From positions 1-23,794 of IMG/VR virus record IMGVR_UViG_3300022602_000432: a stretch of DNA of 23,794 bases; one strand, written 5' to 3'. This stretch comes from a virus. Under the pieces are notes generated by a model that ran no database searches, was not told where the DNA came from, and worked only from the letters and a program-made list of their open reading frames with translations. Of this stretch, positions 1 through 8,900 are shown in pieces (within the stretch, counting starts at the first letter, position 1; every line of letters starts with the position of its first letter). The translations under genes and the position numbers were made by a program.

Positions 1-243
1 GAAGTCGAAAAGATGATGGCTGAGGTCAAGAATACTTTCATTGGAGAGTATGGTATAGGCGCTTGGGATACGATCCTTAGCGAAACCATCCGCATCAAGA
101 AGGAGCAGAAAGCTGCTGCTCTCATTGCTGAAAAGGAAAGGGCAGAGTTCATGGGCAATGTTCTTCTGTGGGGCTCTGTTGGCCTTCTGTTCTTCGTCGT
201 CGTCGCTTGCGGCTTGCTCGCGGCCATCGCCTTCGCTCACTAG
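1..243 (+). CDS. Small C-terminally anchored membrane protein, possible holin (5' end probably cut)
   Basis: The frame is open to the left edge. An ATG lies at 13 but no convincing ribosome binding site is visible in the 12 bases before it, so the true start may be upstream. Counted from 13 the product is 76 aa: a soluble, charged, probably helical N-terminal part with a Lys/Glu-rich stretch around residues 29-45, then one strongly hydrophobic segment at about residues 48-75 that ends the protein. It sits directly before an endolysin and a spanin pair, the usual place for a holin or an XhlA-like accessory lysis protein, which also carry a C-terminal membrane segment. The holin role is inferred from position and topology only; no family motif was recognised. 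Confidence 0.55.
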   Translation, partial: EVEKMMAEVKNTFIGEYGIGAWDTILSETIRIKKEQKAAALIAEKERAEFMGNVLLWGSVGLLFFVVVACGLLAAIAFAH

Positions 244-253
244 GAGCACTGAA

Positions 254-1018
254 ATGCAAATGAGCCAAGAAGGCATCGACGCCCTTCTCAAGAAATTTGA
301 AGGCTGCAAGCTCAAGGCATACCGGTGCCCGGCTGGCATCTGCACCATTGGCTACGGGCACACGTCTGCGGCTGGCGCCCCTGCGGTCACTGACGGCATG
401 GTCATCACGCAGCAGCAGTGCGACGACATCCTTCGGCGCGATCTGGTCAAGTACGAGACTGCGGTCCATGAAATGGTTGAGCAGCCCCTGACGCAGCATC
501 AGTTCGATGTGCTGGTGGACTTCGCCTACAACGCCGGTGTTGGCAACCTCAAATCATCGACCTTGCTCAAGAAGGTCAATGCTGGACAGTTTGACGCCGT
601 GCCCGCCGAGCTGATGAAGTGGACCAAGGGCGGCGGGAAGGTATTGGCTGGCCTCGTTCGCCGTCGTCAGGCAGAGAGTGCGTGGTGGCTTTCCCACGAA
701 ATGGTCCCCATGACAGCCGCCGCTGCCGCTGAAGTGGCAGATGCCGATGATCAAGAACAGAGGGTGTCCCCGGATGCTGTCTCGATCCCCTCAATGGCAA
801 CTAGCAGTCAGGGCAACGCCGCTATTATCACCGCTGGCCTTGGCGGGCTCGGAATGGCCAAGCAGGTGGCGGCCAATGCGCAGGATGCGTCCGACACTGC
901 CAATCAGATTATGGGCCTACTCGGCAATACCAATTTCCTCATCATGCTGGCGACCGTCGGGCTTGGTGGAGCGATCTGGTACTTCCGCAAACAGCACATG
1001 GAGGAGCATGGTGTTTAG
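254..1018 (+). CDS. GH24 endolysin (lysozyme) with C-terminal membrane segment
   Basis: Peptidoglycan-degrading lysozyme of the T4/P1/P21 type, 254 aa. The start at 254 is chosen because TAGGAGC lies just upstream; a longer open frame back to 125 would overlap the preceding gene and adds nothing lysozyme-like. The catalytic pattern E-x8-(D/C)-x5-T is present as E16, C25 and T31, within FEG ... TIGYGHT. The middle position is Cys, as in P1 Lyz, rather than Asp. The lysozyme domain covers about residues 5-150. A low-complexity Ala-rich stretch follows, then a hydrophobic segment at about 227-245 and a short charged tail ending the protein. There is no N-terminal signal or SAR segment. The C-terminal anchor is unusual and suggests a membrane-tethered endolysin. 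Its last codons overlap the start of the inner spanin gene at 1008. Confidence 0.9.
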   Translation: MQMSQEGIDALLKKFEGCKLKAYRCPAGICTIGYGHTSAAGAPAVTDGMVITQQQCDDILRRDLVKYETAVHEMVEQPLTQHQFDVLVDFAYNAGVGNLKSSTLLKKVNAGQFDAVPAELMKWTKGGGKVLAGLVRRRQAESAWWLSHEMVPMTAAAAAEVADADDQEQRVSPDAVSIPSMATSSQGNAAIITAGLGGLGMAKQVAANAQDASDTANQIMGLLGNTNFLIMLATVGLGGAIWYFRKQHMEEHGV

Positions 1019-1244
1019 TCTTCTCTTGAGCCCCTTGGGGCGTTACCTACTTCTGGGCGTAGCTATTGTCATGGTTGCGTTGGGAATTTATGGGAAGATC
1101 CGCGCCGATGCCGTCGCCGAAGTTGAGGCGGCTGCCGTTTCTGATGTTTTGAGGAGGACTGAAAATGCGGTTAAAGCTGGCGACGCTGTTGATGTTTCCG
1201 CTGATGGGGTGCGCAGGCCCGACGCTTACCGTCGCGACGAATGA
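1008..1244 (+). CDS. Inner-membrane spanin (Rz-like)
   Basis: A 78-aa protein starting at ATG 1008, which overlaps the end of the endolysin gene by 11 bases; GGAGGAGC immediately precedes the start. It has one N-terminal membrane helix (about residues 12-29) followed by a short, charged, Ala/Glu/Arg-rich periplasmic helix. This is the topology of the inner-membrane subunit of a two-component spanin, which fuses inner and outer membranes at the last step of Gram-negative lysis. It is short for an Rz protein. Identification rests on topology, position and the overlapping lipoprotein gene; no sequence family was recognised. Confidence 0.6.
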   Translation: MVFSLLLSPLGRYLLLGVAIVMVALGIYGKIRADAVAEVEAAAVSDVLRRTENAVKAGDAVDVSADGVRRPDAYRRDE

Positions 1245-1362
1245 AACCGTCTGCTCGGTATGGAAGGACGTGTCGTGGTCCGAAAAGGATACGACCGGAA
1301 CCATCATCGACATTAAGCAGAGCAATGCCCGCCGTGATGGGTGGTGCAACGGCGCGAATTAG
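1165..1362 (+). CDS. Outer-membrane spanin lipoprotein (Rz1-like)
   Basis: A 65-aa lipoprotein starting at ATG 1165 inside the spanin-like gene in another frame, with an excellent AGGAGG seven bases upstream. A signal peptide with lipobox LMGC gives the lipidated Cys16 and a mature chain of 50 aa. Two more cysteines (C30, C61) could form a periplasmic disulphide. The mature part contains VSWSEKDT and a later IKQSNAR, a pattern I recall from small lipoproteins in phage and prophage lysis cassettes. It would pair with the product of 1008-1244 to span the periplasm. The 80-base out-of-frame overlap is the classical Rz/Rz1 arrangement. Confidence 0.75.
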   Translation: MRLKLATLLMFPLMGCAGPTLTVATNETVCSVWKDVSWSEKDTTGTIIDIKQSNARRDGWCNGAN

Positions 1363-1392
1363 GTGGTATAAAACGGGCAACGCGGGGCTACC

Positions 1393-2166
1393 ATGACCAC
1401 AGGCCTGACTTACTCCACCTATGTCACGCAGATTGCGACGATGGCCGTCGTTGATCAGAACGACGCTGCGTTCCAGACAATTTTGCCCCAGATGATCACC
1501 TATGCGGAAAACCGCATCTATCGCGACGTGGACTTTCTCTTCACATCCACGTCGCTGCATGGCGTCACCTTTGTCCTGACACCCGGCAACCGCAACCTGT
1601 CTTTCAATATCAATCTCTCGTCCAATTCTGATGCCGCAACTGGCACCTTTGTTGTCAGCGAGCAAATCAACCTCTTGACTGACGCCAGCGGCAATGCCGC
1701 CAGCACAACGAACCCAGACGCCTGTGTCAGGACGCCCCTATTGCCCACGACGAAAGAGTTCCTCGACGCTGTCTATGGGTCTTCGTTGACGGCAAACTTG
1801 GACCAGCCCAAGTATTTCGTGCCCTTTAACGATACGCTCTTCTATGTCGGGCCAGTCCCAGATCAGGCCTACCCGGTCGAAGTCATCGGAACCTACCGCC
1901 CGAACAGCCTCTCGGCCACGAACACGGCGACGTTCATCAGCAACTACCTGCCGGATGTCTTCATCATGGCCTCCATGATCTACATCAGCGCCTACCAGCG
2001 CAACTTCGGTCGCATGAATGATGACCCGCAGATGGCGATTAGCTACGAGAGCCAGTATCAGGCGCTCTTAAAAGGATCCCTCGTTGAGGAGGCCCGCAAG
2101 AAGTTCAACTCGTCTGGCTGGTCTTCCCAATCGCCGTCGCCCATCGCCACGCCATCGAGGGGGTAA
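1393..2166 (+). CDS. Head-tail adaptor (SU10-type phage adaptor)
   Basis: A 257-aa virion protein. The N-terminal half is helical, with MITYAENRIYRDVDFLF at about residues 34-50, a pattern I associate with the adaptor family described from phage SU10 and related podoviruses, which sits under the portal ring. The middle is beta-rich, and the C-terminal third is helical (IMASMIYISAYQRNFGR at about 194-210), also seen in this family. It is followed three bases later by the nozzle gene, matching the virion order adaptor then nozzle. The assignment is from remembered family features plus order. The start has a GGGG stretch just upstream. Confidence 0.65.
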   Translation: MTTGLTYSTYVTQIATMAVVDQNDAAFQTILPQMITYAENRIYRDVDFLFTSTSLHGVTFVLTPGNRNLSFNINLSSNSDAATGTFVVSEQINLLTDASGNAASTTNPDACVRTPLLPTTKEFLDAVYGSSLTANLDQPKYFVPFNDTLFYVGPVPDQAYPVEVIGTYRPNSLSATNTATFISNYLPDVFIMASMIYISAYQRNFGRMNDDPQMAISYESQYQALLKGSLVEEARKKFNSSGWSSQSPSPIATPSRG

Positions 2167-2169
2167 TTC

Positions 2170-4470
2170 ATGCCCCATCAATCGCTCAAGCTGGTCCCCG
2201 GCGTTGATCAAAACCGTACCCCGGCCCTCAATGAGGTGGCCATTTCCTATTCGAACCTAATCAGGTTTGTCCCTGACCGTCAGGGCATAGGCCTTGTCCA
2301 GAAGCTTGGCGGGTGGACCCAGTTCTTTACGAACCCCATCAATTCCATTGTCCGATGCCTCTTGGCGTGGGAGGATCTCAATGGCGTCTCGTGGCTCGCA
2401 GCCGGGGCGGAGGCGTCCCTAAACGTGATCGCCAATGGCGGCCTGAAGGTAATTACCCCGCAGTCGGCCACATCTAGCGCAGCCGTTTCTTTTACAACCG
2501 TGGCGACGCCCACGCCCAGTTCGCTAGTCACCGTCAATTGGACAGGCAGCAACACAGATATTTATGACTCCGTGGACATTCGCACGCAGGTGAGCGTGGG
2601 CGGCCTTGTCCTCTTTGGCGTCTACCCCGTCGTGGCCACAATTACGGCCAATCAATTTCAAATTCAGGCCACAGATGTTTTCGGGAACCCGGCCTTTCCC
2701 ACGTCAAACGTCACGAATGGCGGCGCCGTCCCCGCCTTCTCACTTACCTCTGGAAGCGCAGTCGTCAGCGTGACGCTCAATGACCACGGCTATCAAGTTG
2801 GCGATGACTTCCCAGTCCTCGTTCAAACCGTTGTGGGCGGAGTGACATTTTACGGAAATTATACCGTCGCCTCAGTGTCGAGCGCCAACATATTCGCAAT
2901 CACAGCGTCTTCAAGCGCCGCGACGACGCCAACAATCTCCGCCAGCGGCACTGGATCAGTCGCGACGCTCACCTACGCCCCGTCCTACAACATCCCCGTG
3001 GGCAGCACTATCGTTGTGGCTGGCGTCACGCCTGCCGGATACAATGGCACCTATACGGTGACAGCGTCGTCTTCTGGCAGCGTTTCTTATGCCAACACCA
3101 CTACGGGCGCGATCACCGTCCCCGGAACGATCTTCGTCAGCGCGACGTCTGAAAATGCCGGTCTCGCGCAATTTACTTTTTACAATGGCATCGGCCCCCT
3201 TGGCGTCGGCACGGGGTATGGCGTCGGCGGGTATGGCTCTGGCGGGTATGGGTCGGGCGTTGCCCCCTCGGCCAATCCGCCCCTGCCCCCGATCACGACA
3301 ACGGACTGGACGCTGGATAATTGGGGATCAACGCTGCTTTCGTGCCCGCTGGATGGGCCAATTTACGAGTGGTCACCCATTCCCAACTCGGCAGTAGCAA
3401 CGATTATCCCGCAGGCGCCCAACGTCAACAATGGCATGTTTGTCGCCATGCCCCAGCGTCAAATAATTGCGTGGGGTTCGACGTTTAATGGCGTGCAAGA
3501 TCCGCTTTTGATCCGCTGGTGCGACATTGAAAATTACAACGTCTGGACCGCTCAAATTACCAATCAGGCAGGTTCCTACCGTATCCCCAAGGGGTCTCGG
3601 ATTGTGCAGTGCATTCAAGGCCCCCAGCAGGGCCTGATCTGGACTGACCTTGGGCTGTGGGCCATGCAGTACGTTGGCCAACCCTACGTCTATCAATTCA
3701 ACGAGGTCGGCACTGGCTGCGGCCTGATCGGGCGCCGTGCGGCTGGGTCTATGGGCGGCGTCGTCTATTGGATGGGCCAGAGCCAGTTTTACAAGCTCTC
3801 CGGGTCTGGCGTTGAGCCGATCTTCTGCCCTATCTGGGATGTGATTTTTCAAGATCTGGACACGACCAACCTCAACAAGATCCGCATCGCTGCAAATTCT
3901 CGCTTTAATGAGATCTCATGGTTTTACCCTACCAAGAGCGATGGCGGCGAGATCAATGCTTACGTCAAATACAACATTGGCCTGAACCAGTGGGACTACG
4001 GCACTCTCTCCCGCACGGCGTGGATCAATGAAAGCGTTCTGGGGCCGCCCATTGGCGCCGGTGTTCTCCCGGGAAATGCCAATAATTTCCTGATCCAACA
4101 TGAGACTTCGACTGACGCTGTCAGCTCGACTAATGACCCAATCGCCATGAACTCAAGCTTTGAGACGGGGTATTTTGCCCTGTCCGAGGCCGACGTGAAG
4201 GTGTTCATTGATCAGGTCTGGCCAGACATGAAGTGGGGATATTTCGGCGGGGCGCAGAACGCGACAGTCAAACTTACCTTCTACGCGACTGATTACCCCG
4301 GCCAGACGCCCCTGACCTACGGACCCTTTACCCTGACGCAGAGCACCACCTTTGTGACGCCCAGAATGCGGGGCAGGTTGGTGGCGATCAAGCTTGAGAG
4401 CAACGATATTGGCTCCTTCTGGCGCATTGGGAATATGCGGTATCGCATCCAGCAAGATGGGAAATACTGA
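2170..4470 (+). CDS. Tail nozzle / tail tubular B-like stabilisation protein
   Basis: A 766-aa structural protein, probably the tip (nozzle) of the short tail. The N-terminal region (NRTPALNEVAISYSNLIRF, then GWTQFF) and the later beta-propeller-like part (NVNNGMFVAMPQRQIIAWG, DPLLIRWCD) match the style of phage stabilisation/nozzle proteins of podoviruses. Residues about 105-333 hold three Ser/Thr/Val-rich beta modules with similar segments of the form GxYxVxxxxxNxFxI, which look like repeated Ig-like insertions. A Gly/Tyr-rich linker at residues 345-363 (four GYG) joins them to the conserved C-terminal part. The start lies three bases after the adaptor stop; the stop overlaps the next start by one base. 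Confidence 0.7.
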   Translation: MPHQSLKLVPGVDQNRTPALNEVAISYSNLIRFVPDRQGIGLVQKLGGWTQFFTNPINSIVRCLLAWEDLNGVSWLAAGAEASLNVIANGGLKVITPQSATSSAAVSFTTVATPTPSSLVTVNWTGSNTDIYDSVDIRTQVSVGGLVLFGVYPVVATITANQFQIQATDVFGNPAFPTSNVTNGGAVPAFSLTSGSAVVSVTLNDHGYQVGDDFPVLVQTVVGGVTFYGNYTVASVSSANIFAITASSSAATTPTISASGTGSVATLTYAPSYNIPVGSTIVVAGVTPAGYNGTYTVTASSSGSVSYANTTTGAITVPGTIFVSATSENAGLAQFTFYNGIGPLGVGTGYGVGGYGSGGYGSGVAPSANPPLPPITTTDWTLDNWGSTLLSCPLDGPIYEWSPIPNSAVATIIPQAPNVNNGMFVAMPQRQIIAWGSTFNGVQDPLLIRWCDIENYNVWTAQITNQAGSYRIPKGSRIVQCIQGPQQGLIWTDLGLWAMQYVGQPYVYQFNEVGTGCGLIGRRAAGSMGGVVYWMGQSQFYKLSGSGVEPIFCPIWDVIFQDLDTTNLNKIRIAANSRFNEISWFYPTKSDGGEINAYVKYNIGLNQWDYGTLSRTAWINESVLGPPIGAGVLPGNANNFLIQHETSTDAVSSTNDPIAMNSSFETGYFALSEADVKVFIDQVWPDMKWGYFGGAQNATVKLTFYATDYPGQTPLTYGPFTLTQSTTFVTPRMRGRLVAIKLESNDIGSFWRIGNMRYRIQQDGKY

Positions 4471-4826
4471 TGACGGCGAGCCTCACAGACATTCTCACAA
4501 CTCAGAAAAATGGCGTCGTCGCCATTAATAATCTTGCACAGGCGACTATCCGTGGGTTTGGCACTCAGACATCAATTACCGTCACAGCGGCTACGCTAAT
4601 CTATAATGGCCCCGGATACCTTGTGAGCTTCTCCATCGTTGTTGCGGGTTCGGGAGCTGGCACGATTAACAATGCCAGCACCATTGCAGGAGCGGCCGCA
4701 GCAAATGCTCTTTGCACTACACCGTTCACTGTTGGTGTATTCAAAACCGGACAGATTTTTTCGAATGGTCTCGTTGTCATTCCCGGATCCGGTCAGTCTA
4801 TCAACGTCACTTATTCGCCGGGGTAA
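4470..4826 (+). CDS. Small beta-rich virion protein of unknown role
   Basis: A 118-aa protein rich in Thr, Ser, Val, Gly and Ala, predicted mainly beta. There is no signal peptide or membrane segment. Its ATG shares the last A of the nozzle stop (TGATG), so the two are translationally coupled. Small proteins of this composition often follow the nozzle gene in environmental podoviruses, where they are annotated only as phage proteins. A virion role is inferred from position and composition. It could be a decoration or tail-surface protein. Confidence 0.6.
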   Translation: MTASLTDILTTQKNGVVAINNLAQATIRGFGTQTSITVTAATLIYNGPGYLVSFSIVVAGSGAGTINNASTIAGAAAANALCTTPFTVGVFKTGQIFSNGLVVIPGSGQSINVTYSPG

Positions 4827-4829
4827 TCC

Positions 4830-5405
4830 ATGCCACTTGCTAAAGGTTCCTCGCAGAAAACGATCAGCTCCAATATCAAGGAAATGGTCAACGCTGGCCA
4901 CCCACAGGATCAGGCTGTGGCCGCAGCACTCAATACTGCCCGGCAGGCAAAGGCTGCTGGCGGGCCTCCTGCGGCCCCCTATATGCCCGCCGCTAAGGGC
5001 ACGCCATATGGCAAACCGTCCAATGGCATCCACCTTGGTCCGATCCATAGCCCGGTTGCCGGGCGCACTGATCACCTGCCCATGCACGTTCCATCGGGCG
5101 CTTACGTGATCCCGGCCGACATCGTGTCATCGCTGGGCGAGGGGAATACGATGGCCGGGTATCGAGCGGTCAAGATGATGTTTAATGGCGCCCCCTACGG
5201 CGCCTATGCGGATGGCGGCACGGTCGGAGACCCTGTTCCTATTGTTGCCGCCGGTGGAGAATATGTTCTTTCTCCTGATGAAGTCATCTGGGCGGGCGGC
5301 GGCGACCTTGACGCTGGGCATCGAGCCCTCGACAAGTGGATCGTGGACACGCGCGCCGAAACCGTCAAGACACTCAAGGCGTTACCGGGTCCGAAGAAAG
5401 ATTGA
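4830..5405 (+). CDS. Phage virion-associated protein with duplicated GxYV...D.V motif
   Basis: A 191-aa protein. Residues 7-40 (SSQKTISSNIKEMV, then AGHPQDQAVAAAL) form a short helical module that recurs in many phage structural proteins. Residues 88-118 and 141-171 are an internal duplication, roughly 11 of 31 positions identical, each with G-x-YV-x3-D-x-V ... G-x-G ... AG-x-RA. A YADGG motif lies at residues 126-130 between the copies. The C-terminus is PKKD. The gene sits between beta-rich virion genes and the GNAT gene. No enzymatic motif is seen. It may be a scaffold or minor virion protein; the exact role is unknown. Confidence 0.6.
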   Translation: MPLAKGSSQKTISSNIKEMVNAGHPQDQAVAAALNTARQAKAAGGPPAAPYMPAAKGTPYGKPSNGIHLGPIHSPVAGRTDHLPMHVPSGAYVIPADIVSSLGEGNTMAGYRAVKMMFNGAPYGAYADGGTVGDPVPIVAAGGEYVLSPDEVIWAGGGDLDAGHRALDKWIVDTRAETVKTLKALPGPKKD

Positions 5406-5416
5406 GGGGGATCTCA

Positions 5417-5908
5417 ATGTCTGACGAACTGAAGGTATGGATAGGGCGGCCGGAAGACATCGACGACATGATGGAACTTTCCTTCGCCGCCTGCGATGAG
5501 AATGGCTTCGTGAAGCCTAATCCGACGCGCCTATTGGAAGAGATCTGGCCAGCACTGAACCGCGAAAAAGGCATCGTTGGCATCGTGGGCGTGCCGGGAC
5601 AGAAGCCTCAGGGCGCCATCCTTTTGAGGATTTGCCAGACATGGTATAGTAATGACGAGATCTTGGAGGAGCGGGCGGTGTTTATCCACCCCGACTTCAG
5701 GTCAGCCAAGGGCGGTCGCGCCCGCAAGCTGTGTGACTTCAGCAAAAAGGTATCGGATGAGCTTGGGATACCCCTCACCATCGGAGTGCTGTCCAATCAC
5801 CGGACGTCAGGCAAGATCCGCATGTATGAGCGCATCTTTGGGCCGCCATCTGGCGCCTATTTTCTCTATGGAACCCGCACCGGAGCTTGGAAACAAGCAG
5901 CCGAGTAA
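5417..5908 (+). CDS. GNAT-family N-acetyltransferase-like protein
   Basis: A 163-aa protein. The start at 5417 is preceded by GAGGGGG; a longer frame from 5336 would overlap the previous gene. The GNAT core is visible: beta4 at about residues 84-92 (ERAVFIHPDFR), then the acetyl-CoA loop S-A-K-G-G-R-A at 96-102 in place of the usual (Q/R)xxGxG/A, then a helix (KLCDFSKKV) and beta5 (LTIGVLSN) at 119-127. The size matches a single GNAT domain. GNAT-fold proteins often occur among virion genes of podoviruses, where they may be packaged or structural. The substrate is unknown, and acetyltransferase activity is family inference only. Confidence 0.7.
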   Translation: MSDELKVWIGRPEDIDDMMELSFAACDENGFVKPNPTRLLEEIWPALNREKGIVGIVGVPGQKPQGAILLRICQTWYSNDEILEERAVFIHPDFRSAKGGRARKLCDFSKKVSDELGIPLTIGVLSNHRTSGKIRMYERIFGPPSGAYFLYGTRTGAWKQAAE

Positions 5909-5924
5909 ACACTGAGGTAGCGCG

Positions 5925-8900
5925 ATGGGTGGCGGCGGCAAGGGCGGTTCAACTACTACTTCTTCGGTCCAGATCCCGCCAGAGGTTCTGGCGCGATATA
6001 ATGCCGTCAATGCGCAGGCGCAGGATGTGGCTCAACAGCCCTTCCAGCAATACAGCACCAATCCGAACGCCTTTGTCGCGCCTCTTACATCCACGCAACA
6101 GGCTGGTATTGCCAACACTAATGCTATGGCTGGCGCAGCACAACCCTACTATGCCAATGCTACAAACCAGCTTATGCAGGCCCAGCAGGGCGTCCAGCCA
6201 TACCTTGGCGGCGCCACAGCCGCCGCGCTGGCTGGAGGTCAGGCCGTCAATCCCAGCGCGCTGGACGTTAACCAGTACTTGAACCCGTACACGCAGGATG
6301 TCGTCAATGCGACGCAGGCTGCGATGAACCAGCAGCAGGGCCAGCAGCTTTCTCAGCAGCAGGGGCAGGCCATCAACGCCGGCGCCTTTGGTGGTGACCG
6401 CGCCGATTTGCAGCGCGCCGCGCTACAGGGACAGCAGAGCCTCGCTCAGGCGCAGGCCATCTCGCCCCTCTACCAGCAAAATTACAATCAGGCCCTTTCC
6501 ACTGCCCAGCAGCAGCAGGGCGTCGGCCTCGGAGCCGCGCAGGCCAACCGGCTGGCTACCCAGCAGATGGGGCAGCAGCTCGCGGCCCTTGGCCAGCAAG
6601 GCTACACTACTGGCGCCAATACAGCCCAGAACCTTGCCAGTCTCGGCACCAACGCGCAGCAGGCTGGCCTCGCCGGTGCGCAGGCGCAGATGGCCGCCGG
6701 TCAGGCCCAGCAGCAGACCCAGCAGGCCGGGTTGCAGGCCCTCTACAATCAATTCCAGCAGCAGCAAGCCTATCCCTTTCAAGTGGCTCAGTTCCTCGCG
6801 AACATCGCCGAGGGCACCGGTGCGGTGTCTGGCAACACGACGACGTCCACCACGACGGGCGGCGGCGGATTTTTCTCCGACAAGCGCCTCAAAGAAAACG
6901 TCCAGAAGGTGGGCAAGACCAACGATGGTCAGCCCATCTACCGCTTCAATTACAAGGGCGACCCGCGCACGCAGATCGGCCTCATGGCGCAGGACGTCGA
7001 GAAGTCTCACCCAGAGGCCGTTGGCCTCGCCGGTGGCTACAAGACCGTAGACTACAAGAAGGCCACGCAGGGCGCCGTGCGCAAGGCTGATGGTGGCGCC
7101 GCGACTGACAACGCCTATTCAATGGATGCCCCCAGCGCCCTCCTTCAGGACTCCGGCAAGGGCCTTGGTGCAATGCAGCCAATGGCATTGCCTCAAATGG
7201 TTTCTGGTGACGATGCAGTCCGCAACAATGCGGCCACTTTCGCTTCTCGGTTTGGAGACACAGGCGCCAATGCGGCTGATGTCGCGGCCATGCGTGCGCC
7301 TTCTGTTGCAGGACAGATCTCAGACCCGTCTCGCGCTGGGTATCAGGCCGAACTTGATACGTTGCTCAATGCCCCCAGCAATAGCAACCTTGGCTCGGGC
7401 CCCGGATACGTTCAAAGCCGCGCTAATGCAATCCGTGGCATTCTTGGGCAAAACACTGACCCATACAGCTCTCAGGGTGGCCTTGTTGGTTCGCCCGGCG
7501 CCTTTGCGCGCGGCGGCTTTGCGGGCGGTGGCTACACGGACCCGATGGGCATGTATCATAATGCGGCCCTCGAATATTACGGCCCGCAGGGGTCACAGAA
7601 TGCTGGCCTCGGCGCGATTATTGCGCAGGGTGGCGGCGGCGCCCGTTCTCTTGTCCCAGCTCAGGCACCTTACCGCCCGCCGCAGAGAGATGCTATCGCT
7701 GAAGCAAACCAGATGGCTGGCCTCGCCACGAATGGCGCCAAGTTCTATGACTGGGCTAAGGGCAAGTCGGCAACGTCTGGTTACAACAACAATTTCACCC
7801 CCGGCGGCGACAACAAAGACGCCGTCATTGATCTCAATACAGATCCAGATGTCGAGTCCATTGCCGATCGTGCGCGCGGTGGTTTGATTGCCCACCGTCC
7901 CCATCACAGCACGTCAGGCTTCGTTCCCTATGGCGACGGTTCTGACGGCGGATTTCTGTCCGGCGTCCTGCAAGATCAGTCTCAAGAGCCTCAGCATCAG
8001 CTTATGGGCGCGAAGTCCATGCCCACGCCGCCGCGCCCGCAATCAAGCCCCGTGGGCGAGGCTATGCAGGTTGCCAGCCTCGGCAAGGCGGGCAAGGGCG
8101 CCTATGACTGGGCGGCGAAGCAGCTTGCTGGCGGTGCTTCGCCTACTGGCGTAGTTGGGCCCACGGTCGGCGACAGCGTTGGCCTTGGCGGAGTTGAAGC
8201 GGGCGGTGGCGCGTTGGCTGGCGACGTTGGCGGCGGCACCGGCGCGATCCTTGGAGGTACAGGCGCCGACGTTGCTGGTGGAGCCGCAGCAGATGCGGCG
8301 GCTGGCCTTGGCGCTGATGCTGCGGTTGGCGCCGCTGCCCCGGAAGTAATGGCAGGCCTCGGTGCCGACGCTGGCGCCTCAATGCTTCCCGACCTCCTGT
8401 TTTTCTTGAAGGACGGTGGCGCTGTTCCGCACCGCAGACACTTTGAAACAAATGCAAATGTCCCCGTCGTCAATGGAGACGACGAGGACCAGACCACTGT
8501 CGTTGGCAAAGGCAACAAACTTCCCAAAGTTCCGGTTCCAGACAACCGCCCCGGCCCCGAAGACGCACTTGTCTCCAGCGCACCCGCGAGTACCCCCAAG
8601 GGCGGCGTCGCGCCCTCATCGTCCTTCTCCATGCCTGACTTTTCTGGCCTTGTGCCCGAGGGCGCGAAGGACACGCTTACCTCTGAAAATTTCTGGGTGC
8701 CCGCTCTGGCTGGCATTGGCTCAATGCTGGCATCTCCCAACAAGACACTTCTCGGCGCCGTTGGTTCTGGCCTCGTGGGCGGCACGACTGCCTACACGAG
8801 CCTTGAGAAGCAACAGAATGAGATGATGGCCAAGCGCCTCGAGATGATGAAGGGCATCTTCTCTGGCCCGTATTTGATGCCGGACGGGAAAACGCCTTAC

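Noticed and set aside
125-253. Upstream start for the endolysin at 125
   Set aside because: It would overlap the membrane-protein gene and add a Ser-rich leader; the TAGGAGC site supports 254.
5682-5690. Near DnaA box TTATCCACC in the GNAT gene
   Set aside because: One mismatch, isolated, and inside a virion gene with no AT-rich surroundings.
8102-8785. 227-codon antisense frame within the giant virion gene
   Set aside because: Its Pro/Ala/Ser composition is just the complement of the Gly/Ala-rich coding strand.
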